Assembly: GCA_017556665.1 (NCBI GenBank)
Contig: JAFYMJ010000107.1
Coordinates: forward strand, 1-18,876
Length of the DNA: 18,876 nucleotides
Source of the DNA: Bacteroidales bacterium
GTDB taxonomy: Bacteria > Bacteroidota > Bacteroidia > Bacteroidales > UBA932
Direction of reading: 5' to 3'
Part shown: positions 16,627-18,876 of the stretch, piece after piece
Layout: every line of letters begins with the position of its first letter
Numbering within the stretch: position 1 is the stretch's first letter
Notes under the pieces: generated by a model
The model's input: the letters and a program-made list of their open reading frames with translations, nothing else
Databases searched by the model: none
What the model was told of the DNA's origin: nothing
Program-made: the position numbers and the translations under genes

Positions 16627-16652
16627 AAAAAAAAACCGCCATATTAAGGCGG
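16627..16652 (-). terminator. Attenuator terminator immediately before pheA
   Basis: On the minus strand CCGCC (16652-16648), loop TTAATAT, GGCGG (16640-16636) and then nine T's (16635-16627). This is a canonical intrinsic terminator facing into pheA, which starts 5 bases later at 16621. A terminator here makes sense only if it is conditional. It forms segments 3 and 4 of the attenuator. Confidence 0.9.
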
Positions 16653-16719
16653 GATTATATAATATAGTAACGATTTATAACATACAAACTCCCACCCTTA
16701 TCTTTATGACAGATAAAAG
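16646..16719 (-). promoter_or_regulatory. Competing hairpins of a Phe/Tyr attenuator (segments 1:2 and 2:3)
   Basis: Segment 1, CTTTTATC (16719-16712), lies in the Phe14-Tyr15 codons. It can pair with segment 2, GATAAGGG (16702-16695): 8 pairs, two G-U, and the 9-base loop contains the leader stop codon. Segment 2 can instead pair as AGGGTGGGA (16698-16690) with segment 3, TCCCGCCTT (16654-16646): 9 pairs, two G-U. That pairing removes the left arm of the terminator. A ribosome stalled on the Phe/Tyr codons would cover segment 1, free segment 2 and favour read-through. Completed translation would favour 1:2 and therefore the terminator. Confidence 0.8.
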
Positions 16720-16757
16720 GAATAAAAGAAGCAGTATGAAAATCGGTTTTCTCTCAT
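16704..16757 (-). CDS. Phe/Tyr-rich leader peptide of the pheA operon
   Basis: A 17-codon ORF, ATG at 16757-16755 and TAA at 16706-16704, reading MRENRFSYCFFYSFYLS. Seven of 17 residues are Phe (6, 10, 11, 14) or Tyr (8, 12, 15), all in the last 12 codons and next to the predicted RNA switch. The operon it precedes makes exactly these two amino acids. The design parallels the pheL leader peptide of enterobacteria, but with both amino acids. There is no ribosome-binding sequence; the ATG is about 9 bases after the promoter -7 box, so the message would begin only about 5 bases before it. The peptide itself probably has no function beyond its translation. I am confident in the reading frame and infer the role. 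Confidence 0.85.
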   Translation of the reverse strand: MRENRFSYCFFYSFYLS

Positions 16758-16765
16758 AACAACAA

Positions 16766-16796
16766 CAAATTTAGATATTTTAAATTAAGTACCAAA
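16766..16796 (-). promoter_or_regulatory. Promoter of the leader peptide-pheA operon
   Basis: On the minus strand TTTG (16796-16793), 19 bases, then TAAATTTG (16773-16766): an exact TTTG-N19-TAnnTTTG promoter, with the same spacing as the rplM promoter in this window. The expected start is near 16762, only about 5 bases before the leader-peptide ATG. Confidence 0.8.
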
Positions 16797-16832
16797 GATT
16801 TTTACATATTTTTTAATACTAATAATAATTTA

Positions 16833-16840
16833 TAAATTTG
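16833..16840 (+). promoter_or_regulatory. Probable aroB promoter -7 box
   Basis: TAAATTTG fits TAnnTTTG exactly and is followed by TTGGTG, nearly the same as TTGTTG after the minus-strand box at 16766-16773. The -33 position holds a T-run (16810-16814) and not TTTG. The predicted message would have a leader of about 22 bases before aroB. The two boxes make a back-to-back promoter pair. Confidence 0.5.
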
Positions 16841-16866
16841 TTGGTGCAACATACAAAATATCAATA

Positions 16867-17955
16867 ATGAATAAAATTCATATATATAAGAGTATTAAGC
16901 AATTACAAAATCTACCGTTAGAAAAGGAGAGCACTTTTGTTATAATTGATAACAATTTAAAACATTTACATTCCATTTTTAAAGGTTTCAAGACATTTTG
17001 CTTTGAATTTAGCGAGTCAAAGAAGATTTTTTCTACAGTAGAGGAGATTGCCAGACAACTTTTGGAAGCTGGTGCAGACAGAAATTGTTTTATTATTGGT
17101 ATTGGCGGGGGAATAACAACAGACATTACAGGATTTACAGCATCCATATACAAAAGAGGGGTAAAGTTTGGTTTTGTACCCACTACCCTGCTCTCTCAGG
17201 TTGATGCATCAATTGGTGGTAAGAATGGTGTTAACCTTAACTCTTACAAAAATATACTTGGGGTAATTAACCAGCCCCTATGGATTGCCATTTGTCCGGA
17301 ATTGCTGCAGACTTTGCCAGAAGAGGAGTTTAAGGCAGGTATTGCAGAGGTCCTTAAGACATTTATCCTTTTTGATAAAGATTACTACACAAAAGCTGTA
17401 GAATACTTTTCTAAAGTTGCACAAAAATATGCAGCACAAGAAGGTAAAGAATACGGTACCATAGCTGTTGAAGAGGATATTGACACTCTTACAGACATTA
17501 TTGGAAAATGTGCCCAATACAAATGCGGAGTTGTTAAGCGTGATGAGTTTGAGAAAGGTGAAAGACGACTTCTTAACTTGGGACATACATTTGCCCATGC
17601 CATAGAGAAACTTAAAGGAGACAGCGGCATAATGCACGGGCATGCAGTAAGTATGGGAATGGTAATTGCCGCAAAAATTGGAGATTACCTTAAAGATGGA
17701 GAGTCAGGCACACAGCAAAGCAGCTTTACTCAAATGCTTATTGACGACCTTAGAAAAGTTGGATTGCCTGCATTGCTGGAAGAGTGCCCAATTACAAAAG
17801 AGCTAAAGATTTCCCATTTGGCAGATGCAGTATCAAAAGACAAAAAGGTACAGGGTAAAAACATCCATTTTATTGTTCCAAATGGAATAGAGAATGTTAA
17901 AGACATTACAATTGAACTGGATAAAATAAAACAGATTGCAAATGATTTGCGTTAG
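16867..17955 (+). CDS. aroB: 3-dehydroquinate synthase
   Basis: 362 residues, standard length. It converts DAHP to 3-dehydroquinate, step two of the shikimate pathway, with NAD and a divalent metal. The NAD-binding loop IGIGGGITTDITGF (77-90), FVPTTLLSQVDASIGGKNGVN (103-123) and the metal ligands are visible: Glu161 (GIAEVLK), His240 (LGHTFAHAIE) and His257 (IMHGHAVSMGM). It is divergent from the attenuated pheA operon and has no leader peptide or terminator of its own in the 26-base leader. Its last 14 bases overlap the start of the next gene, which catalyses the following step, suggesting translational coupling. Confidence 0.97.
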   Translation: MNKIHIYKSIKQLQNLPLEKESTFVIIDNNLKHLHSIFKGFKTFCFEFSESKKIFSTVEEIARQLLEAGADRNCFIIGIGGGITTDITGFTASIYKRGVKFGFVPTTLLSQVDASIGGKNGVNLNSYKNILGVINQPLWIAICPELLQTLPEEEFKAGIAEVLKTFILFDKDYYTKAVEYFSKVAQKYAAQEGKEYGTIAVEEDIDTLTDIIGKCAQYKCGVVKRDEFEKGERRLLNLGHTFAHAIEKLKGDSGIMHGHAVSMGMVIAAKIGDYLKDGESGTQQSSFTQMLIDDLRKVGLPALLEECPITKELKISHLADAVSKDKKVQGKNIHFIVPNGIENVKDITIELDKIKQIANDLR

Positions 17956-18876
17956 TATACAGGAAAAAGATTACAACAAGTGCAGAGAGATTCTAAAGGG
18001 ATGCCACATGGCTGAACTTAGGGCAGATCTTTGTCAATTCTCCATTAAGCAGATAGAAGAGATTGTTTCATCTCATCCAAATATCCTTATTACAAGCAGA
18101 ATATGTAACAGCACCGCCCAAATTGCAAGAGAGCAGATTTGTGCAGCCATAAGGAAAGGGGCAAAATATGCCGATGTAGAGATTGAGGCTCCTATGGAGC
18201 ATCTGGAATACATTAAATCATATGCAAGGGTTAACGGCTGTAAACTTATAATATCTTACCATAATTTTGAAGGGACCCAATCTTTGAGTGAACTGCAGGC
18301 AATATACGACCTTTGCAGAAGAAAAGGGGCAGATATAGTAAAGATTGTAACCACAGCAAACACTACAGAGGATGCTGTAAGGGTTATGCAACTGTACAAC
18401 TATAAAAAATCCGACAGGGAAATTGTTCCCGACAACTATATGGAAAGGGGGGAAGAGAGTGGCTCGCTAAGCAACAGTTTTGGCCAGGAGCAAGCTTTAC
18501 TGGTTGCATTCTGTATGGGTGAAGCAGGAAAATTCACAAGACATTTGTCACTTGACCTTGGCTCTCCTTATACATATGCATCACTGGAAAAGGGATCCGC
18601 CACAGCACCCGGACAATATACCAAAGAAGAGATGGAGCATCTGTTGGAGCCTGCCAGTTACCCTGTCTCTACATTTAAACTGCAACAGACACTGTTGGAT
18701 GGGGAAAATCCTAAAACAACCATTCCTTGTTCAAAAAGCATTGCACAGAGGGCTATCCTTGCTGCAGCCCTTTGTAATGGGGAAAGTATCCTACAAAATT
18801 TTGAGCCTTGCAACGATACAGCCGGTGCCATTGAGGTAATAAAAAAACTTGGTGCAGATGTTTCTATACAAGGAAG
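17942..18876 (+). CDS. AroD-AroA fusion: type I 3-dehydroquinate dehydratase / EPSP synthase, 3' partial
   Basis: The frame runs open from ATG 17942 to the window end (311 codons), overlapping aroB by 14 bases. Residues 1 to about 235 are a complete type I 3-dehydroquinase: AELRADLC, ADVEIEAPM, SYHNFEGT with catalytic His107, KIVTTANT with Schiff-base Lys134, then MGEAGKFTRH, LGSPYTYAS and TAPGQYTKEE. His to Lys spacing is 27, the same as His143 to Lys170 in E. coli AroD. After a linker of about 20 residues, IPCSKSIAQRAILAAAL (261-277) and NDTAGAIEVIKKLGADV match the N-terminus of EPSP synthase (PGSKS, Lys265, Ser266, Arg270). No stop separates them. The polypeptide would do steps three and six of the shikimate pathway. 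Most of the AroA part is outside the window. Confidence 0.9.
   Translation, partial: MICVSIQEKDYNKCREILKGCHMAELRADLCQFSIKQIEEIVSSHPNILITSRICNSTAQIAREQICAAIRKGAKYADVEIEAPMEHLEYIKSYARVNGCKLIISYHNFEGTQSLSELQAIYDLCRRKGADIVKIVTTANTTEDAVRVMQLYNYKKSDREIVPDNYMERGEESGSLSNSFGQEQALLVAFCMGEAGKFTRHLSLDLGSPYTYASLEKGSATAPGQYTKEEMEHLLEPASYPVSTFKLQQTLLDGENPKTTIPCSKSIAQRAILAAALCNGESILQNFEPCNDTAGAIEVIKKLGADVSIQG

Noticed and set aside
16621..16642. A longer pheA start at 16642 (adding MAVFFCC)
   Set aside because: This ATG lies in the loop of the terminator and the extra residues are encoded by its U-run; family members begin at the MKRKVAIQG position.
18480..18839. A 119-codon ORF on the plus strand
   Set aside because: It is a shifted frame within the AroD-AroA coding region, whose own frame shows all the catalytic motifs.

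Overview
The window comes from an AT-rich member of the Bacteroidota, most likely order Bacteroidales. The evidence is tandem SusC/SusD genes, a DAHP synthase with a C-terminal chorismate mutase, a long EF-Ts, a DUF4251-type protein, and promoters that fit the Bacteroidetes pattern (TTTG, 19 bases, TAnnTTTG). I cannot name a genus. I see no rRNA, tRNA, CRISPR array, insertion sequence or phage gene.

Layout. (1) 1-8510, plus strand: an outer-membrane uptake region. It starts inside a SusD-like lipoprotein gene, passes through an intergenic stretch with two hairpins, and continues with a complete SusC-like TonB-dependent receptor, its SusD-like partner and a small accessory lipoprotein. A G/C hairpin and a secreted DUF4251-like protein follow. 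(2) 8547-9611: a bidirectional terminator and dusB on the minus strand. (3) 9641-12654: the translation genes rplM-rpsI and rpsB-tsf, with a strong promoter before rplM, a hairpin leader before rpsB and a second bidirectional terminator after tsf. (4) 12659-16796, minus strand: the aromatic amino acid operon pheA - aminotransferase - DAHP synthase/chorismate mutase - tyrA. (5) 16833-18876, plus strand: aroB, overlapped by a gene that fuses AroD (type I 3-dehydroquinase) to AroA (EPSP synthase) and runs off the window. This last gene has no stop codon in the window.

The most interesting find lies in the 224 bases between pheA and aroB. On the minus strand there is a textbook Bacteroidetes promoter, then an ORF of 17 codons reading MRENRFSYCFFYSFYLS. 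It has four Phe and three Tyr codons, and is followed by a GC hairpin with nine U residues just before pheA. The transcript can form three competing hairpins arranged like segments 1:2, 2:3 and 3:4 of the classical trp/phe attenuators. Segment 1 lies in the Phe/Tyr codons and segment 2 just after the leader stop. This predicts ribosome-mediated attenuation of the whole operon by charged tRNA-Phe and tRNA-Tyr, in a phylum where few such systems are described.

Together, regions 4 and 5 encode most of the route from erythrose-4-phosphate and PEP to phenylalanine and tyrosine. AroE, AroK and AroC are not in view. Chorismate mutase is seen only as the tail of DAHP synthase, because neither PheA nor TyrA carries one.
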